Origin: Rhodococcus sp. OK302
GTDB taxonomy: Bacteria > Actinomycetota > Actinomycetes > Mycobacteriales > Mycobacteriaceae
DNA length: 64,000 nucleotides
Assembly: GCF_002245895.1 (NCBI RefSeq)
Contig: NZ_NPJZ01000001.1
Location: forward strand, 1,393,501 to 1,457,500
Direction of reading: 5' to 3'
How positions within the stretch are numbered: position 1 is the stretch's first letter; every line of letters begins with the position of its first letter. Shown here in pieces: positions 62,180 to 64,000 of this stretch. The translations under genes were made by a program, and so were the position numbers. Below the pieces are notes generated by a model. It had not been told where the DNA came from. It did not search any database and saw only the letters and a list, made by a program, of their open reading frames with translations.

Positions 62180-63409
62180 ATGAGTATTGAGGTGGCCGAG
62201 CGCGGTGTGTTCGGCCGGCTGGTAGGCCAGCACGACGTCGAGCAGAGTTTGCGAGCCGCCGCGCTGGCCGCCAGGGGCGATTCCACCGGTTCCGATATGA
62301 GCCATGCGTGGCTGTTCACGGGCCCGCCAGGGTCCGGGCGTTCCGTTGCGGCGCTCTGCTTCGCCGCAGCCTTGCAATGCACGTCAGATGGCGCACCAGG
62401 ATGCGGCGAGTGCCATGCGTGTACGACGACGATGGCCGGAACTCACGGTGACGTACGACGGATCGTTCCTGTCGGCTTGAGCATCCCGGTCAAAGAAATG
62501 CGCAAGATTGTCAACATCGCGTCTCGCCGGCCGACTACCGGACGCTGGCAGATCATTGTGGTGGAAGATGCTGATCGGTTGACCGAGGGTGCTGCAAATG
62601 CGCTTCTGAAGGTTGTCGAAGAGCCGCCGGACCGCACCGTCATCCTGCTGTGTGCGCCCACGACCGATCCCGAGGACATGTCGGTCACACTGCGGTCGAG
62701 ATGTAGGCATATGCCATTGGTGACTCCTTCTGTCGAGTCGATTGCGCAGGTATTGGTCGAGCGCGACGGGCTTTCTCCCGAACAGGCGGCGTTTGCCGCG
62801 TCGATCAGCGGTGGACATGTCGGTCGAGCACGGCGTTTGGCTACCGATGACGGTGCCCGCGATGAACGATCACGGTCATTGCGACTTGCATTCGATGCTG
62901 CTTCCGCATCTACGGCGTACAAAGCGGCCGAGGCATTGGTCAAGTCGATCGAATCGGAAACCAAGGCGCTCTATGCCGATCTCAAGGAACAAGAGCTCGA
63001 AGAACTGAAGGTCTCGCTCGGTGCCGGAGGTACGGGTAAGGGCACCGCCGGTGCCATCCGCGGATCCGCCGGATTGATCAAAGAACTCGAGGATCGACAG
63101 AAATCTCGCGATACGAGAGGGCGTCGTGACCTTCTCGACCGGACGCTGATCGACCTTGCCGGTATGTACCGGGACGCGTTGTCCTATTCGCTGGGATCGT
63201 CGTCGACGGCCACACATCCGGATAAGACGACGGAAGCCGCCCAACTGGCTGCTCGCACTTCGCCCGAAGGGCTGTTGACGTGCATCGAAGCGGTGCTGGC
63301 TTGCCGTGAGGCTGTCGATTTCAACGTCAAGTTGCAATGGGCTCTCGACGCGATGGTTGCGCGCATCGGGGAGGCTTTCCGACCCCCGTTTTCGCGTTCT
63401 GGGGGTTGA
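62180..63409 (+). CDS. holB: DNA polymerase III delta-prime subunit (clamp loader)
   Basis: Protein of 409 residues. AAA+ fold: FTGPPGSGRSVAAL in place of Walker A (Arg instead of Lys, so probably no ATP hydrolysis, as in delta-prime), the zinc-binding CTSDGAPGCGECHACTT, IIVVEDADRLTEGAANALLKVVEEPP and RSRCRHMPL (SRC motif). Matches Rv3644c downstream of topA. Confidence 0.92.
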   Translation: MSIEVAERGVFGRLVGQHDVEQSLRAAALAARGDSTGSDMSHAWLFTGPPGSGRSVAALCFAAALQCTSDGAPGCGECHACTTTMAGTHGDVRRIVPVGLSIPVKEMRKIVNIASRRPTTGRWQIIVVEDADRLTEGAANALLKVVEEPPDRTVILLCAPTTDPEDMSVTLRSRCRHMPLVTPSVESIAQVLVERDGLSPEQAAFAASISGGHVGRARRLATDDGARDERSRSLRLAFDAASASTAYKAAEALVKSIESETKALYADLKEQELEELKVSLGAGGTGKGTAGAIRGSAGLIKELEDRQKSRDTRGRRDLLDRTLIDLAGMYRDALSYSLGSSSTATHPDKTTEAAQLAARTSPEGLLTCIEAVLACREAVDFNVKLQWALDAMVARIGEAFRPPFSRSGG

Positions 63410-63439
63410 CCAGTTAGACTCGCCCTCGCCGAAAGGCAC

Positions 63440-63512
63440 GCTGCCTTAGCTCAGTCGGTAGAGCATTTCACTCGTAATGAAAAGGTCGAGAGTTCGATTC
63501 TCTCAGGCAGCT
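63440..63512 (+). tRNA. tRNA-Thr (anticodon CGT)
   Basis: 73 bases. Acceptor GCTGCCT pairs with AGGCAGC, discriminator T; D-arm GCTCAGTCGGTAGAGC; anticodon stem TTTCA/TGAAA with loop CTCGTAA, anticodon CGT; T-arm GAGAGTTCGATTCTCTC. CCA is not encoded. Confidence 0.95.
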
Positions 63513-63516
63513 CGGT

Positions 63517-63556
63517 CAAGAGCCCCACACCCGCAATCTTGGGTGTGGGGCTCTTG
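63517..63556 (+). terminator. Terminator after tRNA-Thr
   Basis: 16-bp perfect stem (63517-63532 with 63541-63556), loop GCAATCTT, then CCGTTTGT. Confidence 0.75.
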
Positions 63557-63634
63557 CCGTTTGTACGTACACAAACTCGACGACCGGTTTATCCTGATCT
63601 TGCGCATGCGCGCCTGAGCAGGGGAGAGACCGCG

Positions 63635-64000
63635 ATGTCGGAGCAGAATTGGGGATCGTGCCAGCCGCCGCAGTACGGACAGGTGCCGCCGAACCAGCCG
63701 CCGCAGTACGGACAGATGCCGCCGATGTCGCCGCAGGGGTACCTGCCGCCGCAGCCTGCTTATCCATACGCGTCGTGGATCTCGAGAGTCTGGGCGTATT
63801 TACTCGACAATTTCATCGTGCCGCTGCCTGGCCTGATCTTGATGATCGTCGGTGCGGTGATTGCGTTCTCCGGCGCCGAAGTCTCTACCTACGAAACCTA
63901 CGGCACGTATGACACGTATGAATCGAGCAACATCGACGGCGTGAACGGTGCCGGAATCGCGGTCATGGTTGTCGGCGGCCTGGCAATTCTGTTGATCGAA
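63635..64000 (+). CDS. RDD-family membrane protein (3'-truncated by window end)
   Basis: Open from ATG 63635, after GGGGAGAG, to the window end (122 codons). The N terminus is a proline-rich repeat (QPPQYGQVPPN, QPPQYGQMPP), followed by WISRVWAYLLDNFIV, the R..D pattern of the RDD domain, and the first membrane segment LPGLILMIVGAVIAFSG. A Tyr/Thr-rich loop (YETYGTYDTYE) precedes a second hydrophobic segment. Function of RDD proteins is mostly unknown. Confidence 0.8.
   Translation, partial: MSEQNWGSCQPPQYGQVPPNQPPQYGQMPPMSPQGYLPPQPAYPYASWISRVWAYLLDNFIVPLPGLILMIVGAVIAFSGAEVSTYETYGTYDTYESSNIDGVNGAGIAVMVVGGLAILLIE

Noticed and set aside
59528..62377. 949-residue open frame antisense to topA
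   Set aside because: It mirrors topA codon by codon, has no ribosome site or recognisable domain, and is expected from high-GC third positions. The sense frame has all TopA motifs.

Overview
The window is high-GC actinobacterial DNA and most likely comes from Rhodococcus, in or near the R. erythropolis/qingshengii group. This rests on gene content and on long collinearity with the Mycobacterium tuberculosis Rv3644c-Rv3688c segment: delta-prime, topA, cspA, a DUF1998 helicase, the Tad cluster, ssd, a HAD phosphatase, acs, ephE, marP, a NUDIX gene, nth, crp, a metallo-beta-lactamase gene, ridA, a DUF4177 gene, two ArsA-like ATPases, whiB4, ponA2, a metallophosphoesterase and yqeY. Coding density is high. 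Many neighbouring genes overlap by ATGA/GTGA, and many starts are GTG. I had no database access; homology statements come from motif recognition.

Layout. 1-2650: a TetR regulator, a Baeyer-Villiger-type flavin monooxygenase and an acetoacetate-decarboxylase-like protein. 2850-4970: furA-katA behind a near-leaderless promoter. 4970-9580: a possible 19-residue membrane peptide, an F420-type (LLM) oxidoreductase, a PrrAB-like two-component pair, a small secreted protein and a YdjM-like membrane protein. 9680-11416: a Tat-exported type II cholesterol oxidase. 11473-16123: iron and haem acquisition, with a four-gene haem-uptake-like operon and an orphan siderophore-binding lipoprotein, both carrying IdeR/DtxR-like boxes. 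16291-19558: a FadD19-like acyl-CoA ligase, a WS/DGAT-like acyltransferase and a hypothetical gene, followed by tRNA-Pro(CGG).

19806-27983 is a conserved core block (metallophosphoesterase, YqeY, PonA2, WhiB4, two ArsA-like ATPases, DUF4177, RidA, MBL). Between the MBL gene and crp, adjacent in the mycobacterial order, lies about 9.3 kb of accessory DNA (28045-37380). It holds a 2-aminomuconate/3-hydroxyanthranilate catabolic operon of the nba type with its own MHS transporter and LysR regulator, a carboxylesterase, and a TetR/DUF1348 pair behind two tandem TetR-type operators. 37434-48331 resumes the core (crp, nth, TlpA-like, NUDIX, marP, ephE, holin-like, acs), interrupted by nhaA and a second MHS transporter.

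48534-55318 is the most interesting stretch: a degenerate Fic-like protein, a probable Ms1/MTS2823-type RNA, a HAD phosphatase, a 6C-type small RNA, a pair of DnaA boxes, ssd and a Tad pilus locus whose Flp-type pilin gene seems to be a remnant. 55323-64000 carries the helicase, cspA, topA, delta-prime, tRNA-Thr(CGT) and the start of an RDD-family membrane protein.

Three genes look broken: ponA2 (two single-base shifts), a DUF1348 gene (one shift) and the pilin gene. The ponA2 and DUF1348 shifts all fall in C/G homopolymers, so sequencing or assembly error must be excluded before biology is inferred.
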